DNA from: Leptodactylus fallax | Lineage: Eukaryota > Chordata > Amphibia > Anura > Leptodactylidae | Direction: 5' to 3' | DNA length: 64,000 bases | Assembly (NCBI GenBank): GCA_947044405.1 | Contig: CAMRHE010000115.1 | Coordinates: 1,612,001 to 1,676,000, forward strand | Shown here: piece by piece, positions 40,704 to 52,649 of the stretch | How positions within the stretch are numbered: position 1 is the first letter of the stretch | Layout: every line of letters starts with the position of its first letter | The notes under the pieces: generated by a model | Told to the model about the DNA's origin: nothing | Database searches by the model: none | The model's input: the letters and a program-made list of their open reading frames with translations, nothing else | Position numbers and translations under genes: made by a program

Positions 40704-42140
40704 CCATAGCTGCCGATTGTCTGCTGTATTATACAGCAGAGACCTGGCACTAATGTCTACAATCAGTGCCACCATTTAGGGGAGGATCGCTGGTGCCCGA
40801 AACGAGATTCTGGGCCGGCAATCCGTTGCCATGACAGCTGTGAGCCTATTGAAGGCTCCCAGGCTTGACTGGCATTTAGCCAAGTTGCAGACGACCGTGT
40901 GTATTTTGCGGTCCGCAAACTAGTATTCAGTGTTCAGTTTTTGCAGACCGTGTGTCATCAGTGTGTCTTCAGCATCAGTGTCGTACTGTATGTCCGCAAA
41001 AACGGACAGTATTGCTTCAGTGTGTCATCTGTAGCTAGGTAACTGTTCCGCAAATACAGACGGCACACGGATGACACACGGAGTGCAACTGTGTGCCGTC
41101 CGTGGTTTTTAGTTTTTTATGGGAGAGTCTGCGCCACAAACACTGAACAGAATAGGACCTGCTCTATATTTTGCGGCGCAGACTCACTGCCCGCACACTG
41201 ATCTGTGAAAATAATGGTCGTGTGCATACAAATGAATGGGTCAGTGTGCTATCCGCGAAAAACACGGATAGCACACTGAAAAATCACACGGTCGTCTACA
41301 AGGGGCCTTACTTCTATAGTAGGCTACTCTATGTAGCCTGTAATAGAAGTGCCAATATTTTGCATTAGTGATCACACCCTCTGGGGTCTAATTCAAATCC
41401 CCTCCTTTCCCTAGAATACATATAAAAGTAAAAAATTACTGTGAAAGACATACACATTAGGTATCCCTGTGTCCGAAAACGCCCAGTCTACAAACTTATA
41501 AAGTTATTTTTCCCATACGGTGAATGCCGTAACAGGAAAAAAAAAGTGCCAAACTGCCGATTTTTCGCTGTTTCTCCTCTGATAAAACTTTGAATAAAAA
41601 GATATCAAAACAATAGACATGCCCCAAACTGGTATAACTAAAAAGGCCCCTGGCCCCGCAAAAAAAAGGCACCTTATGCATCCCCATACACGGAAACATA
41701 AAAAAGTTATAATAAATAATAAAATGATAGAATATGGTGACTTTAAGAAAAAAATTTTTTTTGCAAAGTTTTGTATTTTTGTTAAGGGGTTAAATTGTAA
41801 ATAAAATTATATAAAGTTGGTATCCCCAGAATCGTACCAAAACATAAAATACAGGTGACATGTCATTTTGGCTGCAGCGTGAACGCCATAAAAATGTAAC
41901 CCATAAGATAGTCGCACAAATGCACTTTTTCTCCAATTCCACCCCATTCTGAATTTTTTTTGAGCTTCTCAGTACATTGTACAGAATATTAAATGGTACC
42001 ATTATGAAGAACAGTTTGTTCCGCAAACATGAAGCCCTCATATGGCTCTGTGAACTGAAAAATTAAAAGTTATGGGGTTTGGAAGGCGGGGAGTTAAAAA
42101 CAAAAATCGAAAAATGCCACCAGCGGGAAGGGGTTAATGG
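40704..42140. mobile_element. Unclassified non-coding repeat split by a palindromic insert
   Basis: Left part (TGCCGATTGTCTGCTGTATT to about 40880) and right part (about 41312-42140, ending GGGAAGGGGTTAA) resemble one dispersed frog-type DNA element. It has short open frames such as 41496-41699 but no domain. Family assignment is from general memory only. Confidence 0.45.
40880..41312. mobile_element. Palindromic MITE (GACGACCGTGTG ends)
   Basis: GCAGACGACCGTGTG at about 40888 and CACACGGTCGTCTAC at about 41287 are inverted. Inner arms share GTGTGTCATC/GATGACACAC and GTGCTATCCG/CGGATAGCAC-like motifs. Confidence 0.7.
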
Positions 42141-42773
42141 TGTTATTATTTAATATCATTCTTTACATGCTTTTTCCTGTAATTTTTTCTATAAAGAAGC
42201 CAGTGAGGAACTAAAGCTATAAAGAACACCATACCTAGAATATGCTGAATTTTGATTTGAATTTTGAAAACACCACTGACCCCCAAAATGCTGCAAAAGT
42301 CAATACGCTATTCTCATAATTCACAAAAGACATCTTTTTTTTTTAATTCCCCTGACAAAAAAAAAAAACAGAACAAAACATAAAAATGTGGGGTGTGATT
42401 TTACCCTACTGGTCGGTAAGCACCATCAGTGATGCTACTGGAGTATCAGGTGATTCCTTACTATGAAATAGTGACCTCTAGTGGGAAAAATGTTAATTTT
42501 CTTATGGAGGCTCTTCAAGATGATTGTAAATAATACTCCTATACACCCACACTTATGGTCTTCCCTCAAGTTAAACTAGAGAGCTGTCAGATTTATACAG
42601 TTATTTGTCATATATTAATTCATTTATGTGTTCCTTGTGGCTCTTTTCCTCAGAAATCCCAGTATTCTTATTTATAATAAGGAAGAGATGAGTTCATCAT
42701 TTCTGAGCACTTACAGCATTTTTACAAGTTCAGACATGCATTCTAGTTAAAGGAAGATAAATGTATATATATA
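42141..42773. other. Intergenic, nothing recognised; short TA run at right
   Basis: No gene. TATATATATA at about 42763-42773 is the landing site of the first stacked Tc1 element. Confidence 0.5.
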
Positions 42774-44280
42774 CAGTACAGACCAAAAGTTTGGACACAC
42801 CTTCTCATTCCAAGAGTTTTCTGTATTTTCATGACTATAAAAATTGTAGATTCACACTGAAGGCATCAAAACTATGAATTAACACACGTGGAATTATATA
42901 CTTAACAAAAAAGTGTGAAACAACTGAAAATATGTCTTATGTTCTAGGTTCTTCAACGTAGCCACCTTTTGCTTTGATTACTGCTTTGTACACTCTTGGA
43001 ATTCTCTTGATGAGTTTCAAGAGGTAGTCACCTGACATGGTCTTCCAACAGTCTTGAAGGAGTTCCCAGAGATGCTTAGCACTTGTTGGCCCTTTTGCCT
43101 TCACTCTGCGGTCCAGCTCACCCCAAACCATCTCGATTGGGTTCAGGTCTGGTGACTGTGGAGGCCAGGTCATCTGGCGTAGCACCCCATCACTCTCCTT
43201 CTTGGTCAAATAGCTCTTACACAGTCTGGAGGTGTGTTTGGGGTCATTGTCCTGTTGAAAAATAAATGATGGTCCAACTAAACGCAAATCGGATGGAATA
43301 GCATGCCGCTGCAAGATGCTGTGGTAACCATGCTGGTTCAGTATTCCTTCAATTTTGAATAAATCCCCAACAGTGTCACCAGCAAAGCACCCCCACACCA
43401 TCACACCTCCTCCTCCATGCTTCACGGTGGGAACCAGGCATGTAGAGTCCATTCGTTCACCTTTTCTGCGTCGCACAAAGACACGGTGGTTGGAACCAAA
43501 GATCTCAAATTTGGACTCATCAGACCAAAGCACAGATTTCCACAGGTCTAATGTCCATTCCTTGTGTTCTTTAGCCAAACAAGTCTCTTCTGCTTGTTGC
43601 CTGTCCTTAGCAGTGGTTTCCTAGCAGCTATTTTACCATGAAGGCCTGTTGCACACAGTCTCCTCTTAACAGTTGTTGTAGAGATGTGTCTGCTGCTAGA
43701 ACTCTGTGTGGCATTGACCTGGTCTCTAATCTGAGCTGCTGTTAACCTGCGATTTCTGAGGCTAGTGACTCGGATGAACTTATCCTCCGCAGCAGAGGTG
43801 ACTCTTGGTCTTCCTTTCCTGGGGCGGTCCTCATGTGAGCCAGTTTCTTTGTAGCGCTTGATGGTTTTGGCCACTGTACTTGGGGACACTTTCAAAGTTT
43901 TCCCAATTTTTCAGATTGACTGACTGACCTTCATTTCTTAAAGTAATGATGGCCACTCGTTTTTCTTTACTTAGCTGCTTTTTTCTTGCCATAATACAAA
44001 TTCTAACACTCCATTCAGTAGGACTATCAGCTGTGTATCCACCTGACTTCTGAACAACACAACTGATGGTCCCAACCCCATTTATAAGGCAAGAAATCCC
44101 ACTTATTAAACCTGACAGGGCACACTTTTTTATATACTTAACTTTTTTGTTAAGTATATAATTCCACATGTGTTAATTCATAGTTTTGATGCCTTCAGTG
44201 TGAATCTACAATTTTTATAGTCATGAAATACAGAAAACTCTTGGAATGAGAAGGTGTGTCCAAACTTTTAGTCTGTACTG
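42774..44280 (-). mobile_element. Tc1/mariner element, family A copy 1 (A1)
   Basis: 1507 bp. Ends CAGTACAGACCAAAAGTTTG and its complement (ACTTTTAGTCTGTACTG), TA on each side. The inverted repeats run well over 100 bp. Transposase on the minus strand. First of five stacked elements. Confidence 0.97.
42937..43992 (-). pseudogene. Tc1 transposase, family A copy 1, two frameshifts
   Basis: MARKKQLSKEKRVAIITLRN opens the DNA-binding domain at 43992. A frame slip near 43905-43920 comes before KVSPSTVAKTIKRYKETG, and a second near 43570-43580 precedes the catalytic core AKEHKEWTLDLWKSVLWSDE. The core then reads cleanly to 42937: [20 protein letters not shown] and [11 protein letters not shown], triad present. 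Both slips recur at the same places in copy A2. Confidence 0.95.
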
Positions 44281-44300
44281 TATATCTATATATATATCTA

Positions 44301-45928
44301 CAGTGCCTTGCGAAAGTATTCGGCCCCCTTGAACTTTTCAACCTTTTGCCACATTTCAGGCTTCAAACATAAAGATATAACATTTTAATTTTTTGGTGAC
44401 GAATCAACAACAAGTGGGACACAATTGTGAAGTGGAACGAAATTTATTGGTTATTTTAAACTTTTGTAAAAAATAAAAAACTGAAAAGTGGGGCGTGCAA
44501 TATTATTCGGCCCCTTTACTTTCAGTGCAGCAAACTCACTCCATAAGTTCAGTGAGGATCTCTGAATGATCCAATGTTGTCCTAAATGACTGATGATGAT
44601 AAATATAATCCGCCTGTGTGTAAACAAGTCTCCGTATAAATGCACCTGCTCTGTGATAGTCTCAGGGTTCTGTTTAAAGCGCAGAGAGCATCATGAAGAC
44701 CAAGGAACACACCAGGCAGGTCCGTGATACTGTTGTGGAGAAGTTTAAAGCCGGATTTGGATACAAAAAGATTTCCCAAACTTTAAACCTCCCAAGGAGC
44801 ACTGTGCAAGCGACCATATTGAAATGGAAGGAGTATCAGACAACTGCAAATCTACCAAGGCCCGGCCGTCCCTCTAAACTTTCATCTCAAACAAGGAGAA
44901 GACTGATCAGAGATGCAGCCAAGAGGCCCATGATCACTCTGGATGAACTGCAGAGATCTACAGCTGAGGGGGGAGAGTCTGTCCATAGGACAACAACCAG
45001 TCGTACACTGCACAAATCTGGCCTTTATGGAAGAGTGGCAAGAAGAAAGCCATTTCTCAAAGATATCCATAAAAAGTCTCATTTAAAGTTTGCCACAAGC
45101 CACCTGGGAGACACACCAAACATGTGGAAGAAGGTGCTCTGGTCAGATGAAACCAAAATCGAACTTTTTGGCCACAATGCAAAACGATAGGTTTGGCGTA
45201 AAAGCAACACAGCTCATCACCCTGAACACACCATCCCCACTGTCAAAGATGGTGATGGCAGCATCATGGTTTGAGCCTGCTTTTCTTCAGCAGGGACAGG
45301 GAAGATGGTTAAAATTGATGGGAAGATGGATGGAGCCAAATACAGGACCATTCTGGAAGAAAACCTGTTGGAGTCTACAAAAGACCTGAGACTGGGACGG
45401 AGATTTATCTTTCAACAAGACAATGATCCCAAACATAAAGCAAAATCTACAATGGAATGGTTCACAAATAAACGTATCCAGGTGTTAGAATGGCCAAGTC
45501 AAAGTCCAGACCTGAATCCAATCGAGAATCTGTGGAAAGAGCTGAAAACTGCTGTTCACAAACGCTCTCCATCCAACCTCACTGAGTTCGAGCTGTTTTC
45601 CAAGGAAGAATGGGCAAGAATTTCAGTCTCTTGTTGTGCAAAACTGATAGAGACATACTCCAAGCGACTTGCAGCTGTAATCGCAGCAAAAGGTGGCGCT
45701 ACAAAGTATTAACTTAGGGGGCCGAATAATTTGGCACGCCCCACTTTTCAGTTTTTTATTTTTTACAAAAATTTAAAATATCCAATACATTTCGTTTCAC
45801 TTCACAATTGTGTCCCACTTGTTGATTCTTCACCAAAACATTTTAATTTTATATCCTTATGTTTGAAGCCAGAAATGTGGCAAAAGGTTGAAAAGTTCAA
45901 GGGGGCCGAATACTTTCGCAAGGCACTG
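44301..45928 (+). mobile_element. Tc1/mariner element, family B
   Basis: 1628 bp. Ends CAGTGCCTTGCGAAAGTATT and its complement, TA at 44299-44300 and 45929-45930. Inverted repeats of about 220 bp have an inner TATTCGGCCCC direct repeat (IR/DR). It lies in TA-rich sequence between A1 and A2. Confidence 0.97.
44693..45712 (+). pseudogene. Tc1 transposase, family B, two nonsense codons
   Basis: MKTKEHTRQVRDTVVEKFKA begins a 340-codon frame ending GGATKY. Helix-turn-helix subdomains cover about residues 5-110. The core has [23 protein letters not shown] and [11 protein letters not shown], so the DDE triad is intact. Two in-frame stops interrupt it: TAG at 45188-45190 (KR-stop-VWR, Tyr in relatives) and TGA at 45272-45274 (IMV-stop-ACF, where relatives have WG). 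No frameshift. Single-base origins are plausible for both. Confidence 0.95.
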
Positions 45929-45950
45929 TAGATATATATATATAAATATA

Positions 45951-47458
45951 CAGTACAGACTAAAAGTTTGGACACACCTTCTCATTCCAAGAGTTTTCTG
46001 TATTTTCATGACTATAAAAATTGTAGATTCACACTGAAGGCATCAAAACTATGAATTAACACATGTGGAATTATATACTTAACAAAAAAGTTAAGTATAT
46101 AAAAAAGTGTGCCCTGTCAGGTTTAATAAGTGGGATTTCTTGCCTTATAAATGGGGTTGGGACCATCAGTTGTGTTGTTCAGAAGTCAGGTGGATACACA
46201 GCTGATAGTCCTACTGAATGGAGTGTTAGAATTTGTATTATGGCAAGAAAAAAGCAGCTAAGTAAAGAAAAACGAGTGGCCATCATTGCTTTAAGAAATG
46301 AAGGTCAGTCAGTCAATCTGAAAAATTGGGAAAACTTTGAAAGTGTCCCCAAGTACAGTGGCCAAAACCATCAAGCGCTACAAAGAAACTGGCCCACATG
46401 AGGACCACCCCAGGAAAGGAAGACCAAGAGTCACCTCTGCTGCGGAGGATAAGTTCATCCGAGTCACTAGCCTCAGAAATCGCAGGTTAACAGCAGCTCA
46501 GATTAGAGACCAGGTCAATGCCACACAGAGTTCTAGCAGCAGACACATCTCTACAACAACTGTTAAGAGGAGACTGTGTGCAGCAGGCCTTCATGGTAAA
46601 ATAGCTGCTAGGAAACCACTGCTAAGGACAGGCAACAAGCAGAAGAGACTTGTTTGGCTAAAGAACACAAGGAATGGACATTAGACCTGTGGAAATCTGT
46701 GCTTTGGTCTGATGAGTCCAAATTTGAGATCTTTGGTTCCAACCACCGTGTCTTTGTGCGACGCAGAAAAGGTGAACGAATGGACTCTACATGCCTGGTT
46801 CCCACCGTGAAGCATGGAGGAGGAGGTGTGATGGTGTGGGGGTGCTTTGCTGGTGACACTGTTGGGGATTTATTCAAAATTGAAGGAATACTGAACCAGC
46901 ATGGTTACCACAGCATCTTGCAGCGGCATGCTATTCCATCCGATTTGCGTTTAGTTGGACCATCATTTATTTTTCAACAGGACAATGACCCCAAACACAC
47001 CTCCAGACTGTGTAAGGGCTATTTGACCAAGAAGGAGAGTGATGGGGTGCTACGCCAGATGACCTGGCCTCCACAGTCACCAGACCTGAACCCAATCGAG
47101 ATGGTTTGGGGTGAGCTGGACCGCAGAGTGAAGGCAAAAGAGCCAACAAGTGCTAAGCATCTCTGGGAACTCCTTCAAGACTGTTGGAAGACCATTTCAG
47201 GTGACTACCTCTTGAAGCTCATCAAGAGAATGACAAGAGTGTACAAAGCAGTAATCAAAGCAAAAGGTGGCTACTTTGAAGAACCTAGAACATAAGACAT
47301 ATTTTCAGTTGTTTCACACTTTTTTGTTAAGTATATAATTCCACATGTGCTAATTCATAGTTTTGATGCCTTCAGTGTGAATCTACAATTTTTATAGTCA
47401 TGAAAATACAGAAAACTCTTCGAATGAGAAGGTGTGTCCAAACTTTTGGTCTGTGCTG
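45951..47458 (+). mobile_element. Tc1/mariner element, family A copy 2 (A2)
   Basis: 1508 bp. CAGTACAGACTAAAAGTTTG to ACTTTTGGTCTGTGCTG, flanked by TA. Inverted relative to A1 and nearly identical to it over the full length. Confidence 0.97.
46240..47295 (+). pseudogene. Tc1 transposase, family A copy 2, same two frameshifts
   Basis: MARKKQLSKEKRVAIIALRN at 46240. The frame slips at about 46312-46330 (SVNLKNWENF in place of a KIGKTLKV frame) and about 46652-46660 (VWLKNTRNGH in place of AKEHKEWT) are the same as in A1. The catalytic core 46654-47295 is open. Across the three frames about a dozen residues differ from A1. Confidence 0.95.
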
Positions 47459-47486
47459 TATATATATATATACATATTTATATATA

Positions 47487-49088
47487 CAGTGGGGAAAAAA
47501 AGTATTTAGTCAGCCACCAATTGTGCAAGTTCGCCCACTTAAAAAGATGAGAGAGGCCTCTAATTGACATCATAGGTAGACCTCAACTATGAGAGACAAA
47601 ATGAGAAAACAAATCCAGAAAATCACATTGTCTGATTTTTAAAGAATTTATTTGCAAACTATGGTGGAAAATAAGTATTTGGTCAATAACAAAAGTTCAT
47701 CTCAATACTTTGTTATATATCCTTTGTTGGCAATGACAGAGGTCAAACATTTTCTGTAAGTCTTCACAAGGTTGGCACACACTGTTGCTGGTATGTTGGC
47801 CCATTCCTCCATGCAGATCTCCTCTAGAGCAGTGATGTTTTGGGGCTGTCGCTGGGCAACACGGACTTTCAACTCCCTCCAAAGGTTTTCTATGGGGTTA
47901 AGATCTGGAGACTGGCTAGGCCACTCCAGGACTTTGAAATGCTTCTTATGAAGCCACTCCTTCGTTGTCCTGGCGGTGTGCTTGGGATCATTGTCATGCT
48001 GAAAGACCCAGCCACGTTTCATCTTCAATGCCCTTGCTGATGGAAGGAGGTTTGCACTCAAAATCTCACGATACATGGCCCCATTAATTCTTTCATGTAC
48101 ACGGATCAAATGTCCTGATCCCTTTGCAGAGAAACAGCCCCAAAGCATGATGTTGCCACCCCCATGCTTCACAGTAGGTATGGTGTTCTTTGGATGCAAC
48201 TCAGCATTCACTCTCCTCCAAACACGACGAGTTGTGTTTCTACCAAACAGTTCTACTTTGGTTTCATCTGACCATATGACATTCTCCCAATACTCTTCTG
48301 GAACATCCAAATTCTCTCTAGCAAACTTCAGATGGGCCCGGATATGTACTGGCTTAAGCAGGGGGACACGTCTGGCACTGCAGGATCTGAGTCCCTGGCT
48401 GTGTAGTGTGTTACTGACGGTAGCCTTTGTTACGTTAGTCCCAGCTTTCTGCAGGTCATTCACTAGGTCCCCCCGTGTGGTTCTGGGATTTTTGCTCACC
48501 GTTCTTGTGATCATTTTGACCCCACAGGGTGAGATCTTGCGTGGAGCCCCTGATCAAGGGAGATTATCAGTGGTCTTGTATGTCTTCCATTTTCTAATTA
48601 TTGCTCCCACAGTTGATTTCTTCACACCAAGCTGCTTGCCTATTGCAGATTCAGTCTTCCCAGCCTGGTGCAGGTCTACAATTTTGTTTCTGGTGTCCTT
48701 CCACAGCTCTTTGGTCTTCACCATAGTGGAGTTTGGAGTGTGACTGTTTGAGGTTGTGGACAGGTGTCTTTTATACTGATAACAATGTCAAACAGGGGCC
48801 ATTACTACAGGTAATGAGTGGAGGACAGAGGAGCCTCTTAAAGAAGAAGTTACAGGTCTGTGAGAGCCAGAAATCATGCTTGTTTGTAGGTGACCAAATA
48901 CTTATTTTCCACCATAATTTGCAAATAAATTCTTAAAAAATCAGACAATGTGATTTTCTAGATAAGTTTTCTCATTTTGTCTCTCATAGTTGAGGTCTAC
49001 CTATGATGTCAATTAGAGGCCTCTCTCATCTTTTTAAGTGGGAGAACTTGCACAATTGGTGGCTGACTAAATATTTTTTTCCCCACTG
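47487..49088 (-). mobile_element. Tc1/mariner element, family C copy 2 (C2), full length
   Basis: 1602 bp. CAGTGGGGAAAAAAAGTATT to ATTTTTTTCCCCACTG. TA at 47485-47486 and 49089-49090; the right TA is also the left edge of element D. Inverted repeats of about 220 bp include the inner GGTGGAAAATAAGTATTTGG repeat. Confidence 0.97.
47702..48724 (-). pseudogene. Tc1 transposase, family C copy 2, one nonsense codon
   Basis: [20 protein letters not shown] at 48724 opens a 341-codon frame ending NKGYITKY at 47702. The catalytic core has [23 protein letters not shown] and [11 protein letters not shown]. The only interruption is TGA at 48556-48554, in TTDNLP-stop-SGAPRK; copy C1 has a Pro codon there (CCA), so two base changes separate them. 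It shows what C1 has lost. Confidence 0.95.
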
Positions 49089-49090
49089 TA

Positions 49091-50712
49091 TAGGATACGG
49101 AAAGTATTCAGACCCCTTTAAATTTTTCTCTCTTTGTTTCATTGCAGCCATTGCAGTTCATTTTATTTCTCATGAATGTACACTCAGCACCCCATCTTGA
49201 CAGAAAAAAAACTGAAATGTAGATATTTTTGCAAATTTATTAAAAAAGAAAAAGTGAAATATCACATGGTCATAAGTATTCAGACCCTTTGCTGTGACAC
49301 TCATATTTAATTCACATGATGTCCATTTCCTTCTGATCCTCCTTGAGATGGTTCTACTCCTTCATTGGAGTCCAGCTGTGTTTAATTAAACTGATTGGAC
49401 TTGATTAGGAAAGGCACACACCTGTCTATATAAGACCTCACAGCTCACAGTGCATGTCAGAGCAAATGAGAATCATGAGGTCAAAGGAACTGGCCAAGGG
49501 GCTCAGAGACTGAATTGTGGCAAGGCACAGATCTGGCCAAGGTTACAAAAGAATTTCTGCAGCACTCAAGGTTCCTAAGAGCACAGTGGCCTCCATAATC
49601 CTTAAATGGAAGAAGTTTGGGATGACCAGAACTCTTCCTAGACCTGGCTGTCCAGCCAAACTGAGCAATTGTGGGAGAAGCGCCTTGGTGAGAGAGGTAA
49701 AGAAGAACCCAAAGATCACTGTGGCTGAGCTCCAGAGATGCAGTAGGGAGATGGGAGAAAGTTCTACAAAGTCAACTATCACTGCAGCCCTCCACCAGTC
49801 GGGGCTTTATGGCAGAGTGGCCCAAAGGAAGCCTCTCCTCAGTGCAAGACATATGAAAGCCCGCATAGAGTTTGCCAAAAACACATGGAGGACTCCCAGA
49901 CTATAAGAAATAAGATTCTCTGGTCTTATGAGACGAAGATTGAACTTTTTGGCGTTAATTCTAAGCGGTATGTGTGGAGAAAACCAGGCACTGCTCATCA
50001 CCTGCCCAATACAATCCCAACAGTGAAACATGGTGGTGGCAGCATCATGCTATGGGGTGTTTTTCAGCTGCAGGGACAGGACGACTGGTTGCAATTGAAG
50101 GAAAGATGAATGCGGCCAAGTACAGAGATATCCTGGAAGAGAACCTCTTCCAGAGTGCTCTGGACCTCAGACTGGGCCGAAGGTTCACCTTCCAACAAGA
50201 CAATGACCCTAAGCACACAGCTAAAATAACAAAGGAGTGGCTTCGGAACAACTCTGTGACCATTCTTGACTGGCTCAGCCAGAGCTCTGACCTCAACCCA
50301 ATTGAGCATCTCTAAAGAGACCTAAAAATGGCTGTCCACCAACGTTCACCATCCAACCTGACGGAACTGGAGAGGATCTGCAAAGAAGAATGGCAGAGGA
50401 TCCCCAAATCCAGATGTGAAAAACGTGTTGCATCATTCCCAAGAAGACTCATGGCTGTACTAGCTCAAAAGGAAGGGGCTTCTACTCAATACCGAGCAAA
50501 GGGTCTGAATACTTATGACCATGTGATATTTCAGTTTTTCTTTTTTAATAAATTTGCAAAAATATCTACATTTGTGGGGTTTTTTTCTGTTAAGATGGGG
50601 TGCTGAGTGTACATTAATGAGAAATAAAATGAACTTTTTTGCTTTTAGCAAATGGCTGAAATGAAACAAAGAGTGAAAAATTTAAAGGGGTCTGAATACT
50701 TTCCGTACCCAC
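49091..50712 (+). mobile_element. Tc1/mariner element, family D
   Basis: The left end GGATACGGAAAGTATTCAGA abuts C2 with a single TA between. The right end GAATACTTTCCGTACCCAC is followed by TATA. The outermost CAGT bases are mutated on both sides. Inner direct repeat CATAAGTATTCAGACCC at about 49270. Transposase sense. Confidence 0.93.
49475..50499 (+). pseudogene. Tc1 transposase, family D, heavily broken
   Basis: MRSKELAKGLRD then TGA at 49511-49513. The frame reopens to about 49906, shifts near 49880, and shifts twice more near 50060-50110. There is another stop in EHL-stop-RDLK near 50314. The first catalytic Asp is replaced: LWSYETKIELFG has Tyr where family members have Asp. [10 protein letters not shown] and SDLNPIEHL remain. 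This is the most decayed member of the stack. Confidence 0.92.
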
Positions 50713-50751
50713 TATATGTAGGTAAAAGACAAACAAAGACCTGGGACTTAA

Positions 50752-51100
50752 AGTCTCTCCACAGGATCCCCAGCTGAAAAAAGAGTATGGCTACCGATAT
50801 CACTGCACTGTCAGAAGGGCTAGCCTCACAGCTCTGTGTCATTGCTGGAAGGAGAGGAATGCCCCCCTGACAGTACACTTCTATAGTCTTGTACTGTGAA
50901 GGAGGCGCTCACCACCCAGCAATGATGTTGAGCCATGAGGCTGACTTCTCTGACAGTGCAGTGATATTGGAAGCCAAAACTAACGGCACCAATATCTCGG
51001 TCACTGGGGCACATACCTGCTAAACTGAAAGTGTACTGAATTCAGCGCAGTGCAACAGTATATGACATGCCCTATCATGAGGGTACATGAAAGGTCCTCT
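50752..51100. mobile_element. TTAA-flanked MITE
   Basis: TTAA at 50748-50751 and 51101-51104. Right end CATGAAAGGTCCTCT. Interior CACTGCACTGTCAGA and TCTGACAGTGCAGTG form inverted arms. Same group as 28106-28349. Confidence 0.8.
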
Positions 51101-52649
51101 TTAAAAGAGAGCATAGGTGATTTTTATGAGCCTTACCCTTTTGGGGCTCAGCTGCTCTGCGAGTGCGCATGGTCTATCGCTTCATGGCTTACTTCAAGTG
51201 GCTTATTATTCACAATAATAGAATTTACCCTTGACTGGGGTAAATCTAGCAGATCAGAAATATAACTACCTGACTTGTGGCAAAGGTGGCATTCTATGAC
51301 AGTGCCCATTCAAAATCACTGAGCTCTTCAGTACTACTATAATATTTGTTTATGTTAGGAGGTGAAGGATTAACCTCCTTAGTAAGCAACCCTCCGTATA
51401 TGTTGTGAAAGTATTGATGGTACTCAATGAAGTGAATAATGAAGTGAATAATGAGTTCTTTATTGAAATATCACAACAGTAGTAAATCTCGCAGGCAGTG
51501 GAATAATATCAAATAGAATATCCCAAACGTTTTGGTCTATAACCTTTTTCAATGGGTATCTTAGAAAAGGAAAAATAAAGCCTGCCATTGCTTTGTGTGT
51601 GTGTGTGTGCCGGCGTCTGAGCGCAGTATGGCTCGTATGTGTCAAGTTTTCTTTTTTTCCCAGATTAAATCAGTGCTGCGGAAAAGACTGCCGCAGAAAC
51701 TCATTGCATTTTTTTCACAGAAAGTCTGCAGAGTTTTCTTTTGCGGACTTTCTGCTTTTAATATACCTATATGGAAAACACCAGCGTTTCCGTAGGTATA
51801 ATTGACATGTAGCGATTTACAAAAAGTGACTGGTTTTGAAACTGCAGTATTTCCACAGCGGATTTTTTTCTGCAGTGTGCAGAAGGGATTATCCAGAATC
51901 CCATCCACTTTGCAGGTACTGTAAAACACTGCATTTTTTGCCACAGAGTTTCCGCCATGGCTAAAACGCTGCGTTTTCACAACGTGGGGCCCCGGTCTTA
52001 ATATGGAACCATGTTAAAATATGAACACGTAGTTGGGTTACACATGGCCGAAACCACGCCACATACACATGATTTGGGAGATAGATAAACCTAATTTTGA
52101 CCTGCAAAATTGTGCAGCCGCCAGTTACCACAGATGGGTCTGGTTTGCCTTAAGCACACAGCTGTGACATTTTCCTCGGACCTAATGTCCGTCAAAAACA
52201 TCCGCCTTTGTCTGTGCACGCCCATGGACAGTACTCATTCACATGACAATAAATAATGGCCATGTAACAGCAGTTTTTGAAATGGCCTTTACAGGACCCA
52301 TGAATTTCAATTGGTTTATTCACTTGGGACTACAGTATCAGTGTCTCTTTTGACAGACAAAGATAGGGCTTGTCAGTTGACAGCTGTGAAAAACGGACTG
52401 TCAAAACAACGGAAACGTAACAGATGTTGCAAAAACAGCCAACACACATCCGGTTTGTGTGAATAAGCCCTTGAAGCTAGGGCTACACGGCGACTATGGC
52501 CACAACCAAAGATCGCCTTGTCGCCCTGTAGCTCCTTCCCTAATGTAAGTGAATAGAGTTGTTCAAGTCGCCAAAAACTGAGTACTGCAGGATTTTTTTG
52601 TGACTAGAAGTCACGCATCCTCAGGGTCCTGATGCATCTCCATTTCCTT
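51101..52649. other. Intergenic repeats, no gene
   Basis: 51440-51560 has a repeat with AAACGTTTTGGTCTATAACC. 51655-51998 is an M1-type copy ending TTTTCACAACGTGGGGCCCC. 52000-52640 shows nothing that can be named. Confidence 0.5.

Noticed and set aside
48075..48743. 222-codon plus-strand open frame
   Set aside because: Antisense shadow of the C2 transposase.
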